The notes: a model not told the origin generated them from the sequence alone. A stretch of DNA of 14,568 bases from an uncultured Veillonella sp. (GCA_900544365.1 UQVF01000048.1:1-14568); one strand, 5' to 3'. Counted from the stretch's first letter, positions 1 through 8,046 are shown. Numbers and translations: made by a program.

Positions 1-2
1 TT

Positions 3-194
3 GCCAGCTGGTTCCCTCAAATTGTTAATGCCTTTGTATTACCATATTCCAATGGGTTTACAGAAGGATGTAATAATAACATTAAAGTGTTAAAGAGAAT
101 AAGTTATGGGTTGCGCCATTTTGAACGCTTCAGAGTTCGTATACTTTTATTGAGCAAAAATAATAGCACGAGCTATTTTCATACCTCGTGCTAA
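3..194 (+). CDS. ISL3-family transposase, C-terminal fragment (cut by window edge)
   Basis: An open frame runs from the window edge to a TAA at 192-194 (63 visible residues). It contains SNGFTEGCNNNIKVLKRIS followed by YGLRHFERFRVRILLL. This matches the end of the ISL3 DDE transposase domain, where the E of the (T/V)EG(x)NN(K/N)IK motif is the last catalytic acidic residue. It would catalyse cut-and-paste movement of the element. It converges on the metNIQ operon. The fragment has no internal stop or frameshift, so the full copy may be intact outside the window. Confidence 0.8.
   Translation, partial: ASWFPQIVNAFVLPYSNGFTEGCNNNIKVLKRISYGLRHFERFRVRILLLSKNNSTSYFHTSC
155..192 (-). terminator. 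Terminator-like hairpin inside the IS end, facing the met operon
   Basis: AGCACGAG (165-172) and CTCGTGCT (185-192) form a perfect 8-bp stem with a 12-nt loop. Read on the minus strand, the stem is followed by ATTATTTTT (plus 155-164), as in an intrinsic terminator. Transcripts leaving metQ would meet this hairpin about 50 nt past the stop codon, so the IS may now supply the operon's terminator. Confidence 0.55.
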
Positions 195-240
195 GAACTC
201 TTTATATGAGTAGCCCCCACATTTGACAAAGAGCCGGAAA

Positions 241-1050
241 TTAGAATGCTGGAACAATAGATCCTTTGAATTCTTCTTGGATAAATTTGCGTACTGGTTC
301 AGATTGGTAAATAGACAATAATTTTTTGTATGTTTCATTGTTTACGTCATCTGTACGAACAGCAATTACATTCGCGTATGGAGAATCTGTGCTCTCCACC
401 ACAACTGCATCTTTTTGTGGGTTTAAGCCCGCTGGGATGGCATAATTTGTATTAACTGCTGCTACATCAACATCATTTAAGGAGCGAGCAATTTGTGCTG
501 CTTCTAATTCACGGATTTCCAAGTTTTTAGGATTACCCGTAATGTCAGCTACGGAAGATTTAACACTGCCCCCATCTTTCAATGTAATTAAGCCTGCTTG
601 TTGTAATAACAACAAGGCACGGCCACCATTTGTTGGATCATTTGGAATCGCCACTGTTGCACCATTAGGTACTTCTTTTAAATCTTTGTATTTATTGGAG
701 TAAATTCCCATTGGCAATAGGATTGTTTTACCAATAGATTGAATTTTTAGCCCTTTATCTTTTACCATATTATCCAAGAATGGTTGATGTTGGTAAGAGT
801 TTACATTTAATTCTTTTTGATCTAAGGCAATATTTGGTTGGATGTAATCGCTAAATTCAACCACTTCAATATTCAGCCCTTGTTTTGCTGCTTCTTGTTT
901 TACAAACTCCATCACTTTTGCATGTGGACCTGCTGTGACACCTACTTTGATTGGTGCATCTGCTGCTGGTTTTGTTTCTTCTTTACCACACCCTGCTAAT
1001 AGCAGCACTAAGGATGCGATGGCTAATAAGCCTACTAAAATACGCTTCAT
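241..1050 (-). CDS. metQ: Methionine-binding lipoprotein MetQ (NlpA family)
   Basis: This is the substrate-binding lipoprotein of the MetNIQ importer. It captures methionine outside the cytoplasmic membrane and delivers it to MetI. The 269-residue length is normal. The N-terminus is a lipoprotein signal peptide: basic MKR, a hydrophobic stretch and the lipobox LLAGC with the lipidated Cys at residue 21. The mature protein starts with a charged linker followed by KVGVTAGPHAKVMEFVK, typical of the NlpA/lipoprotein-9 family, with YANVIAVR near the C-terminus. The ATG is preceded by AAGGAGATACTT on the minus strand. The gene starts 11 bp after the metI stop, so it is the last gene of the operon. 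Whether it prefers L- or D-methionine cannot be read from the sequence. Confidence 0.93.
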   Translation of the reverse strand: MKRILVGLLAIASLVLLLAGCGKEETKPAADAPIKVGVTAGPHAKVMEFVKQEAAKQGLNIEVVEFSDYIQPNIALDQKELNVNSYQHQPFLDNMVKDKGLKIQSIGKTILLPMGIYSNKYKDLKEVPNGATVAIPNDPTNGGRALLLLQQAGLITLKDGGSVKSSVADITGNPKNLEIRELEAAQIARSLNDVDVAAVNTNYAIPAGLNPQKDAVVVESTDSPYANVIAVRTDDVNNETYKKLLSIYQSEPVRKFIQEEFKGSIVPAF

Positions 1051-1061
1051 AAGTATCTCCT

Positions 1062-1715
1062 TTATTTTTTATTTACTTTACGGGATAAGTAGTCACCTAA
1101 ACTTTGGATGACTTGTACTAATACAATTAAAATGACAATCGTGGCTAACATCACGTCCCCTTGGAAACGTTGGTATCCATAGCGGATGGCAATATCTCCA
1201 AGGCCACCTCCACCGATCGCCCCTGCCATAGCAGAATAGCTAATTAAATTAACAATTAGAACTGTAATATTATCGATTAATGTTGGTAATGCTTCTGGCA
1301 ACAATACTTTCCAAATAATTTGTAATGGCGTTGCACCCATAGATTGTGCCGCCTCAATGACACCACCGTTAACTTCTTTAATTGCTGTTTCCACTAATCG
1401 CGCCAAGAATGGAATAGCCGCCAATGTCAATGGCACACAAGCTGCTGTAGTACCAATAGATGTACCTGCCACTAAGCGAGTAAATGGAATGATGGCTACC
1501 ATCAAAATGATGAAGGGAATGGAACGTGTGGCATTTACGATAGCCCCCAGGACTTTGTTTATCGTTTCATTTTGCATGATATGCCCGCGACTAGTGATGA
1601 CTAAGATAACGCCCAAAGGAACCCCTAATAGAACGGCTACCACAGTGGAAATCACCGTCATTTGTACAGTTTCCAAGAAGCCTTGTAACAATAAATTAAT
1701 GATTTGCTGTGACAT
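1062..1715 (-). CDS. metI: Methionine ABC transporter permease MetI
   Basis: This is the membrane-spanning subunit of the methionine importer; two copies are expected to form the pore with two MetN subunits. The 217 residues include about five hydrophobic segments. The ABC permease coupling loop is clear at residues 121-144 (EAAQSMGATP...LLPEALP), the EAA motif that docks on MetN. The start codon is preceded by GAGGTGATC on the minus strand. The first codons overlap the end of metN by 20 bp, so translation is probably coupled. It belongs to the MetI/BPD_transp_1 family with no visible lesion. Confidence 0.93.
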   Translation of the reverse strand: MSQQIINLLLQGFLETVQMTVISTVVAVLLGVPLGVILVITSRGHIMQNETINKVLGAIVNATRSIPFIILMVAIIPFTRLVAGTSIGTTAACVPLTLAAIPFLARLVETAIKEVNGGVIEAAQSMGATPLQIIWKVLLPEALPTLIDNITVLIVNLISYSAMAGAIGGGGLGDIAIRYGYQRFQGDVMLATIVILIVLVQVIQSLGDYLSRKVNKK

Positions 1716-2742
1716 AACCGATCACCTCGCTTCCAATTGGTAAATTATGTAAATACTCGATAGCCGCTTCCGATTTAGCACGTTCGCCTTTTAATTCTAC
1801 AATTAAATGACCAAAGCTCATATCTTGAATATAGTCCACCCCGCCAAACAGAATACTTACATCTGTATCAAACTTACGGATAATGCTTGCCACTACAGGT
1901 TCATCTGTTACATTGCCTTTGAAAGTCAATCGTACAATCGGATTGGCCCCTGCTACCCAAGTTTCATTCAATGTCAAGTGAGCCAAAGCATCCTCTGGTA
2001 AATCATGGCTGATAATAGCAGACACGAACTCTTTTGTGGTAGCTTCTTTTGGTTCTGTGAACACATCTACAACAGGACCTTCTTCAATGATCGTACCACC
2101 TTCGATAACGGCTACACGATCACAAATCTCCTTGATGACATTCATTTCATGAGTGATTAACACAATCGTTAAATTCAATCGACGGTTGATATCTTTCAAC
2201 AATGCTAAAATAGATTTAGTCGTTTGTGGGTCAAGTGCAGATGTAGCTTCATCACACAACAACACTTTCGGATTGCTAGCTAAAGCACGGGCAATACCAA
2301 CACGTTGTTTTTGTCCACCAGACAATTGAGATGGATAATTATCTAATCGATCCGACAATTTTACAATATCCAAGATTGGTAAAATACGTTCTCTAATTTC
2401 ATCTTTTGACAACCCTTGCAATTCCAATGGGAATGCCACATTTTCATAGACTGTGCGGGATGAAAGTAAATTAAAGTGTTGGAAAATCATACCGATATGT
2501 TTACGTTCTTCACGCAATTCCGCTGTGTTCAACTTCGTTAAATCTACACCATCCACAATAACAGAACCAGATGTAGGACGTTCCAACATATTGATACAGC
2601 GAATCAAAGTGGACTTACCGGCACCAGATTGACCGATGACCCCAAAAATTTCGCCTTCTTGTATAGTTACATTAATTTCTTTCAAGGCTTCCACACGGAC
2701 AGCACCTTCATAGATTTTTTGAATCTGTTTAAGTTCTATCAT
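1696..2742 (-). CDS. metN: Methionine ABC transporter ATP-binding protein MetN with C-terminal NIL domain
   Basis: This ATPase drives methionine import. The 348 residues show a complete ABC domain: Walker A GQSGAGKST (37-45), Q-loop Gln near 88 (IFQHFN), signature LSGGQKQR (140-147), Walker B VLLCDEATSALD (160-171) and the switch His near 198 (ITHEM). Residues from about 265 to the end fit the NIL/ACT-like domain that binds methionine in MetN proteins and inhibits transport when the cell is replete. It is the first gene of the operon. The ATG follows AAGGAGAGG with 5-nt spacing. Expression probably depends on the promoter and leader hairpin immediately upstream. Confidence 0.94.
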   Translation of the reverse strand: MIELKQIQKIYEGAVRVEALKEINVTIQEGEIFGVIGQSGAGKSTLIRCINMLERPTSGSVIVDGVDLTKLNTAELREERKHIGMIFQHFNLLSSRTVYENVAFPLELQGLSKDEIRERILPILDIVKLSDRLDNYPSQLSGGQKQRVGIARALASNPKVLLCDEATSALDPQTTKSILALLKDINRRLNLTIVLITHEMNVIKEICDRVAVIEGGTIIEEGPVVDVFTEPKEATTKEFVSAIISHDLPEDALAHLTLNETWVAGANPIVRLTFKGNVTDEPVVASIIRKFDTDVSILFGGVDYIQDMSFGHLIVELKGERAKSEAAIEYLHNLPIGSEVIGYVTANH

Positions 2743-2764
2743 GAAATCCTCTCCTTTTCAAACT

Positions 2765-2801
2765 AAATAAAATAAGAGCTCTCAGTAACCTAAGAGCTCT
2801 T
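2765..2801 (-). terminator. Terminator-like hairpin in the metN leader
   Basis: AAGAGCTCT (2774-2782) and AGAGCTCTT (2793-2801) make a perfect 9-bp stem with a 10-nt loop. On the minus strand it is followed by ATTTTATTTAG. It lies between the predicted metN promoter and the metN ribosome binding site, so it would act within the operon's own leader as an attenuator or a 5' stabilising stem. I see no T-box, S-box or other known riboswitch body upstream: only about 14 nt would separate the transcript start from the hairpin. Confidence 0.55.
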
Positions 2802-2813
2802 GGGTATGCCTAA

Positions 2814-2843
2814 ATTGTACAATGTCAGTAGACAGACTGTCAA
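2814..2843 (-). promoter_or_regulatory. Predicted promoter of metN-metI-metQ with an operator-like inverted repeat
   Basis: On the minus strand TTGACA (2838-2843) and TACAAT (2814-2819) are separated by 18 bp, close to the sigma-A consensus. An imperfect inverted repeat, TGACAGT-N6-ACTGACA (2823-2842), overlaps the -35 box and spacer, where a repressor would block transcription. The regulator is unknown, and no known Met-box consensus was recognised. Confidence 0.6.
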
Positions 2844-3082
2844 TAATTCCCACTATATTGCTTACCTATCGTTTATTATAACTTAAATCTATAACTCTAT
2901 ATTCAGATGTATTTACCCTTTATAACAAGTATCATCGTAACATAAAACACATCTTGTTGTCTTAAACTGAAATATATATCAAAAAAGTCTTACTATATGT
3001 TATAAATCCATAGAAGATTACATTGTCACTCACTATATCACTACTATAAAGTAAATACGATTGCACAACATCCATATACTTG
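2844..3082. other. AT-rich intergenic stretch without a visible gene
   Basis: This lies between the metN promoter and the end of the putative S-component gene. No convincing ORF, RNA gene or strong terminator was seen in either direction. The upstream dat operon therefore has no clear terminator here and might read toward metN. Confidence 0.5.
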
Positions 3083-3604
3083 CTATTCTTGTTTTTGCAG
3101 CTTAATACCACCACGCTTTGCAATGAAAGCCGCTAGGAACACACCACAAGTGCCCGTGATTAACTGTGGCCAACCCATGCTGAATAAAATTCCTTTTTGC
3201 ATGGTTTCTGGAATACCTGGCATCAATTGGAATAACACCAAGAATAGCCCATAAAGAACTACACTTTTCACAATAGCAGCGGTAACAGCTGTCATCCATA
3301 CACGCTTTGTACCTAATACTTTCACAGTGATTGCATATGCCATACTACCCAACGCCACTACAGGTACGAAAAGAGGTATGGTCAACATACCTTGCAGAAA
3401 TGCCATAATCGGAGTCACACAAGCCACTACGAATCCGCTCCACAAACCATAGCGCCAAGTAGCTAACGCCGTACAGGCGCCTACGATGGAGCCTACTAAA
3501 AATTGCACTAACCCGTGCATAGGAATAATCATGCGAAGAAACCCTTGACTCAACAAGGCTATCGCCAACAATAAGGCACTGCCTGTGATCGTTTTAACTG
3601 TCAT
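3083..3604 (-). CDS. Integral membrane protein, putative ECF transporter S component
   Basis: This 173-residue, highly hydrophobic protein has about five to six membrane segments separated by short loops. Size, topology and the small-residue-rich helices (VQFLVGSIVGACTALAT, GLWSGFVVACVTPIMAFLQG) resemble substrate-capturing S components of energy-coupling-factor vitamin transporters. No substrate signature is recognised, and no EcfA or EcfT gene is in the window. Its ATG overlaps the transaminase stop codon in the arrangement TAATG, so the two are translationally coupled and probably act on related compounds. Another kind of small membrane protein is possible. Confidence 0.55.
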   Translation of the reverse strand: MTVKTITGSALLLAIALLSQGFLRMIIPMHGLVQFLVGSIVGACTALATWRYGLWSGFVVACVTPIMAFLQGMLTIPLFVPVVALGSMAYAITVKVLGTKRVWMTAVTAAIVKSVVLYGLFLVLFQLMPGIPETMQKGILFSMGWPQLITGTCGVFLAAFIAKRGGIKLQKQE

Positions 3605-4458
3605 TATGCTAACCCTTCTTCCATTAAATGTTGTAATTGTTCAGCTAATACTTTTGCCGCTTTGCCCGGTTTTCCATCACCTACAGGCTCACGATTTAAG
3701 GTTGTAATCGGAATAATACCACCAATAGTATCGGTGAAGAAGATTTCGTCTGCATCTTTTAAGAACGCTTCATCAAATTCACGTTCAATAATCGTAATTC
3801 CTGCTGTTGGTGCAACACGGGTTACCACTAACTGACGGGTGATACCTTTTAGAATATGATGGTTTGCTGGATGTGTGTAACATACACCATCTTTCATAAC
3901 AAATACATTAGAAGTAGCTCCTTCTGTAACGATACCATCACGCACTAAAATAGCAGTGTAGGCGCCTTTTTTCTCGGCTTTCGTTTGTGCTAAAATATTA
4001 GGAATTAAGTTTAACGTTTTGATATCCACACGAGCCCAACGCTCATCCGGTAACGTAATAGCTTTAACACCTTCCTGCAATACGCTTAAATCCTTTGTTA
4101 TAGGTTTAATAAACATATACATTTGTGGCTCAAGTGTAGAACGCTCAAACGCATGATGACGGGGACTCACACCACGAGTAATTTGCAAATAGATATATCC
4201 ATCAGTAATTTCACTTTGCTCAATCATGATTTCATGCAACTCTTGCAACTCATCAGGAGGCATACGCACAGGAATATCCATTTCACGCATAGAACGATAC
4301 AAACGATCTTGGTGATAAGAAAAAGCAAACGCACGACCATTGTAGACACGTACTACCTCATATACACCATCCCCAAAACAATATCCTCTATCATCAAGAC
4401 TAACCACCTTAGCCCCTGGCTCTACCATTTCACCATTAAAATATGTTAATTCTTTCAT
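3604..4458 (-). CDS. dat: D-amino-acid (D-alanine) transaminase, PLP fold type IV
   Basis: It is predicted to transfer the amino group between D-alanine and 2-oxo acids such as 2-oxoglutarate (EC 2.6.1.21), supplying D-glutamate or recycling D-amino acids for the wall. The 284 residues match the class IV aminotransferase family along their length: DRGYCFGDGVYEVVRVYNG near the N-terminus, RGVSPRHHAF (95-104) which in D-transaminases holds the carboxylate-binding Arg/His pair, the PLP lysine in DIKTLN (K147), and EGATSNVF. The RG(T/V)SPRxH element and THPANHHILKGITR favour Dat over branched-chain aminotransferase (IlvE) or aminodeoxychorismate lyase. The start has GAGGTGTTACT before ATG. It is first of a two-gene unit with the downstream membrane protein. 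Confidence 0.85.
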   Translation of the reverse strand: MKELTYFNGEMVEPGAKVVSLDDRGYCFGDGVYEVVRVYNGRAFAFSYHQDRLYRSMREMDIPVRMPPDELQELHEIMIEQSEITDGYIYLQITRGVSPRHHAFERSTLEPQMYMFIKPITKDLSVLQEGVKAITLPDERWARVDIKTLNLIPNILAQTKAEKKGAYTAILVRDGIVTEGATSNVFVMKDGVCYTHPANHHILKGITRQLVVTRVAPTAGITIIEREFDEAFLKDADEIFFTDTIGGIIPITTLNREPVGDGKPGKAAKVLAEQLQHLMEEGLA

Positions 4459-4500
4459 AGTAACACCTCATAGTATACATACGAATCAAGTATTATCTTC

Positions 4501-4506
4501 ATTATA
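4501..4506 (-). promoter_or_regulatory. Candidate -10 box for the dat transcript
   Basis: TATAAT on the minus strand lies about 43 bp upstream of the dat ATG. No good -35 box is found at 16-18 bp spacing, so this is a weak assignment. Confidence 0.35.
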
Positions 4507-4634
4507 GTACAGACAAGTATAAAATTCTATATTTATTTTATCAGAAATCTTTTGTAGGAGCACACATTTTATTCCAAAACAAACTAAATAAAGCACAAAC
4601 TTATGGATATCATCACCATATACTCCCATCCTCT

Positions 4635-4832
4635 GAGGAACGCAGTTACGAGTAGTAGACTTGTGGCATTCCTTATTACCTAAATCACACAAACACAAGA
4701 AGAGCACGGTGTGCCCCGAACAAACAATCACAAACTCCCCCTTGAGGAGCGCAGTTATGCGTAGCAGCCTTATGGCGCTCCTTACTGCCTAAATCACACA
4801 AACACTAGAAGAGCACGACATGTTCCGGAGCA
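4635..4832. repeat. Two imperfect tandem copies of a ~109-bp intergenic repeat
   Basis: Copy 1 starts at 4635 and copy 2 at 4744. Roughly 90 bp align well; both carry GAGGA(A/G)CGCAGTTA near the start, then CCTAAATCACACAAACAC and AGAAGAGCACG near the end. In copy 2 AGGAGCGC pairs perfectly with GCGCTCCT across a 23-nt loop; in copy 1 the equivalent pairing is only partial. The reading frame through the repeats (minus strand, 4486-4731) looks non-coding. The role is unknown; it could be a REP-like or structured RNA element. Confidence 0.65.
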
Positions 4833-4878
4833 AACCTAACCACTGTATCAGTTTGCGGAGGAATATGTCGTGCTCTTC
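4808..4878 (-). terminator. Long stem-loop downstream of the acyltransferase gene
   Basis: GAAGAGCACGACAT (starting near 4808) is the exact reverse complement of ATGTCGTGCTCTTC (ending near 4877), giving a 14-bp stem. After a mismatch and a small internal loop it continues with TTCC/GGAA and CAAAC/GTTTG. It is reached about 60 nt after the acyltransferase stop codon. The tract after the stem on the minus strand (TAGTGTTTGTGTG) is only moderately U-rich, so it may be a terminator or a processing/stability structure. It shares its left arm with copy 2 of the tandem repeat. Confidence 0.5.
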
Positions 4879-4934
4879 CCTTTATCTTATATAATTAAGA
4901 ATGCCACCGATTGCATAGCGAAACAAGCGACGAT

Positions 4935-6038
4935 TTACTTTCCTAATACATACGCCCTCACTTGTTTCGGCAACCTTTCTAATCCCTTCGTCACTCCAAA
5001 TGATAAGATGACCGCACTCACATACATAAATACTACAGACATAGTTGTATATCCTAATCCAGAGATTTCCAATATTTTGTCTATAAGAATCAACATAAAT
5101 GGGTGCACCAAATAAATTCCATAAGACGTATTTCCCAATTCTGTCCAAAAGATTTCCACTATATCACTCATGGATGACACGGTAAAAGCCCACACAAAAA
5201 AGATACAACCCATACCTGTATACACCAATCCTTGTGGACTTAGCTGATGCACTGTGTAGATGGCCTCTAACCGTGTATAGCCCCACTCTGCCATCACGTA
5301 GTAATAGGATCCTAGCATCGCCACTAAGGATAAGATAAATCCAACGGTGATACCAAAACCGCGGGAGTCAATCCATCCCAACATTGCATCAAATCGTTCT
5401 GCTAATAGCCCACCTAATAGGAAAATCCATATATAAAATCCTACAAAATAATTAAGACGCATACTAAAGATATACTGCAACCATTCTTGTGAAAATTGCA
5501 CATAACCTGTCATATAAGAGGACCAATAGTTCACTGCCATTTGCACAAAAAACAATACCGTCATACTAAGAATAGGAGCTTTCAGTATAAACCGTAGAGC
5601 CCATCGCCAAAGTGGCATCAATGCATAAAACCAGAGAAGGATCACCAGGAAATACAGATGGTACATACCATTCCCAAAGAGTAGCGTCAGTCCTAATACA
5701 TGTGGCATCAATCCCCAGGCGCTATGGGCTAACACCGCACTATAAGCTGTATATAAAATTGTCCATACAATATATGGATAGAGTACCACTTGTATACGCC
5801 GGCGCAAAAAATTGGAGTAGGAAAATTTATCCTCCACCGATGTATGGTAAAACAATCCAAAGGCAGATAAGAAGAAAAAGGCTGGCACAGTAAAGCGTGA
5901 TACAATTTCCAATAATCCTAATAGATGTATATTAATCGCAGGGTTTGCCAACGCATAGGACCCTACATGAATACCGATAACACCTAACATGCAAAGTCCC
6001 CGCATATAGGTAATGGCCGGTATAGCTGGCTTTCTCAT
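4935..6038 (-). CDS. Membrane-bound acyltransferase (Acyl_transf_3 / OafA-like family)
   Basis: Proteins of this family move acyl groups, often acetyl or succinyl, onto surface sugars or other exported molecules from within the cytoplasmic membrane. The 367 residues contain about ten hydrophobic segments. The N-terminus YMRGLCMLGVIGIHVGSY carries the family's Arg and active-site-type His (R-x9-H), followed by FTVPAFFFLSAFGLFY and the basic loop FLRRRIQVVLYPYIVW. The C-terminal SYGIYLVHPFMLIL is also typical. There is no fused SGNH domain. The start has GGAGGAATT before ATG. A terminator for the upstream DUF4127 gene sits directly before this ribosome binding site. The acceptor cannot be predicted. 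Confidence 0.85.
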   Translation of the reverse strand: MRKPAIPAITYMRGLCMLGVIGIHVGSYALANPAINIHLLGLLEIVSRFTVPAFFFLSAFGLFYHTSVEDKFSYSNFLRRRIQVVLYPYIVWTILYTAYSAVLAHSAWGLMPHVLGLTLLFGNGMYHLYFLVILLWFYALMPLWRWALRFILKAPILSMTVLFFVQMAVNYWSSYMTGYVQFSQEWLQYIFSMRLNYFVGFYIWIFLLGGLLAERFDAMLGWIDSRGFGITVGFILSLVAMLGSYYYVMAEWGYTRLEAIYTVHQLSPQGLVYTGMGCIFFVWAFTVSSMSDIVEIFWTELGNTSYGIYLVHPFMLILIDKILEISGLGYTTMSVVFMYVSAVILSFGVTKGLERLPKQVRAYVLGK

Positions 6039-6047
6039 AATTCCTCC

Positions 6048-6077
6048 AAAAAAGAGGGGCTACGCCCCCCCTCTTCT
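6048..6077 (-). terminator. Intrinsic terminator between the DUF4127 and acyltransferase genes
   Basis: AAGAGGGG and CCCCTCTT form the stem, with six U residues following on the minus strand. The U-tract is immediately followed by the acyltransferase Shine-Dalgarno GGAGG, so the terminator abuts the next gene's translation signal. It probably allows partial read-through, or a separate promoter lies within the end of the upstream gene. Confidence 0.8.
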
Positions 6078-6091
6078 TGTATTACGTAACA

Positions 6092-7813
6092 TTATTGAGC
6101 TTGCTTCACTTTTGCAGCTTCTGCCTCTGCTTTTTCAGCTTTTGCCTCTGCTTCCGCCTTTGCTTTAGCTTCTGCTTCTAGTCGTGCTCGTTCTGCCGCT
6201 TCACGTTGTAAACGCAATTCTTTTTGTAAAGGAGCCACCGGTTCACGATATACGGTAATATCCGTTTCAAACAATCGTCCCCATGGGAATCGAGCTGATA
6301 CAGTACGTGGCTCCAATTTTAAATAGGTCGCTGCAAAGTCCTGCACGCGCTCACCTAAATAGCTTTCTAAAACTTCATTTAATGTGCCTGTATATTTCAC
6401 ATTATCTGTGCGGATAGAGTCCTGCATACGATACACGTCTTTGCGAATATTCGCTTGATACGCCCAGTTATCCAAGTATTGTTGTGTCAACATATCGCGA
6501 TGACTTTGGTCATCCATGTACACCCCTAAAATACCTTGTGCTATGGCATAGCCAATGGTATTACTTGCCGTATTCCAGCCATTATAAGCGCTTACTTTAT
6601 ACAGTAAATCTCGTTGGTACAGTCCATACACTAACGTATTATCCGACCCATTCGAGTAAGCAATATCTGCAATGCTAACAGGTACCCCTTGATTCATGGA
6701 AGCTTGAATGTGATCTAAAAATTCATTAGTACTTCTAGAAATCATTGGAAAGTTTTCAAAGGCTTCTGATTCACCTGTCACCATACCTAGAGGAGTATTC
6801 ACCGCTAGTAACACCGATGGTTTCCCTTTGGCTTTCATCGTACCACCTACAGCCACTACATGTTCGGCAATCGTTTTTTCTACCTTTTGATCCTCATAGT
6901 GTGGCACTGTTTCGCCGCCAGCACCTAACGGATAGATAACCTCAAAGGTTGGCGTCAAGTGATTACGGTCCACATGGTCACGAGCAATCAATAATAGACC
7001 TAATTGGTCTGCCCCTGGGAAACTACCATATTGCGTAGGAGAAAGTCCTTTACTATATTTTTGTAAATAACGTCCCTCCATAGCCGATTGGGATAAACTA
7101 CTCGTATCATCATGACCTAAGGCAAAATATTTAAATACACCTTTTTTAGTTATATCAATTAACTGACGGTTGATTTCCATATTTTTTTGACGACGATGGA
7201 ACCAGTCTTGTAAAAACTCCACCGGCACTGTAGCCTGCAACATGAACAATTCTTTTTGCTCATCTGGAGTCAATTTTTGACTATCTAATTTATCTTGTAA
7301 CGCTGCGATACGGAAAATAGTCGGTCCATATTGATCATAATAGGCTGGCTCCACACCGCCACCACTAGCACGTGGAGAGCGCATCACTGTACCAAAAGCA
7401 TAGATTGGCACATTCGGATACTTTTTGTGCAAGTCCTCAATATGACGTACACGATATTCCAACGTATGCAAATCTAAGTTATGCTTCCTAGAATCTACAA
7501 GACCACCATAAATCAAGGAATCTGTACTTAATACGAGCACATCCGCTTTGTTAATATTCTCGTCTATCCATCTCCACATGGCTTCTGCATTTCCTTGAAA
7601 GTTTCGCCCAGAAATATAGTATTGTGGTGGTGTTAACACCGTATATCCTGCGTCTTGAGCCGTCGCCACAGTATAGGCTAAGCTCACTGGACGGTCATCT
7701 TGAGGTACATATAGCACCGTCGTGGCCTCTGCAGGGCTTGCATGACCCAGGATCGCTGTAGCAATGGCTGTGGTCATCACAGCAAACTTACGCCGCCATA
7801 ATTGTTTACTCAT
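6092..7813 (-). CDS. Secreted DUF4127 family protein
   Basis: The 573-residue protein has a Sec signal peptide (basic WRRK, hydrophobic stretch, AEA cleavage site near residue 30). The mature part opens with TTVLYVPQDDRPVSLAYT; this YxPxDDRP(V/I) motif and the later STDSLIYGGLVDSRKHN are hallmarks of DUF4127, a family without an established biochemical role. The acidic and His/Ser residues suggest an enzyme, but that is inference. Residues from about 535 to the end are an Ala/Lys/Glu-rich stretch with heptad-like repeats, probably a helical or coiled-coil tail outside the membrane. The ATG is preceded by AGGAGAG with fairly long spacing (about 11 nt). Confidence 0.85.
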   Translation of the reverse strand: MSKQLWRRKFAVMTTAIATAILGHASPAEATTVLYVPQDDRPVSLAYTVATAQDAGYTVLTPPQYYISGRNFQGNAEAMWRWIDENINKADVLVLSTDSLIYGGLVDSRKHNLDLHTLEYRVRHIEDLHKKYPNVPIYAFGTVMRSPRASGGGVEPAYYDQYGPTIFRIAALQDKLDSQKLTPDEQKELFMLQATVPVEFLQDWFHRRQKNMEINRQLIDITKKGVFKYFALGHDDTSSLSQSAMEGRYLQKYSKGLSPTQYGSFPGADQLGLLLIARDHVDRNHLTPTFEVIYPLGAGGETVPHYEDQKVEKTIAEHVVAVGGTMKAKGKPSVLLAVNTPLGMVTGESEAFENFPMISRSTNEFLDHIQASMNQGVPVSIADIAYSNGSDNTLVYGLYQRDLLYKVSAYNGWNTASNTIGYAIAQGILGVYMDDQSHRDMLTQQYLDNWAYQANIRKDVYRMQDSIRTDNVKYTGTLNEVLESYLGERVQDFAATYLKLEPRTVSARFPWGRLFETDITVYREPVAPLQKELRLQREAAERARLEAEAKAKAEAEAKAEKAEAEAAKVKQAQ

Positions 7814-8046
7814 TTTTTATATCTCTCCTATTATATAGCATGATTGCTAATTCTATTCTTACTTAATAGTGTCTTCTACTTACTATATCTTTACAAAATA
7901 TATTTCTATATCTAGCTATATATGTATTGTATGGATAATTGAAAGTTATACGTAACTATACGCTCCCACGCCTAAGATTATCTTTTATATAGCCTATTAA
8001 CTCAATTTTTTATTATCTTTTTACATATAACAAACCTGTATCTTCT

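Larger units (their letters stand above)
1..235 (+). mobile_element. 3' end of an ISL3-family insertion sequence, with right terminal inverted repeat
   Basis: The segment holds the last codons of a transposase and ends in a terminal repeat at 212-235. Read inward from the right end, the repeat begins GGCTCTTTGTCAAATGTG, the usual form of ISL3-family ends. The left end lies outside the window. The boundary is only 5 bp from the metQ stop codon at 241-243. ISL3 elements usually make 8-bp target duplications; if so here, the duplicated target (236-243) would include the metQ stop codon. The left flank cannot be checked. Confidence 0.75.

Noticed and set aside
147..338. 63-aa open frame on the minus strand spanning the IS end and the metQ 3' end
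   Set aside because: It crosses the IS boundary and is antisense to the transposase and out of frame with metQ.
2743..3082. S-box or T-box riboswitch before metN
   Set aside because: No conserved T-box or SAM-riboswitch core was recognised, and the best promoter leaves too short a leader.
4486..4731. 81-aa open frame on the minus strand between dat and the acyltransferase
   Set aside because: It runs through the non-coding tandem repeat, has many Cys and no protein-like pattern, and has no good ribosome binding site.
7820..7840. TATAAT before the DUF4127 gene as its promoter
   Set aside because: It directly abuts the ribosome binding site, so a start 7 nt downstream would remove that site from the mRNA.
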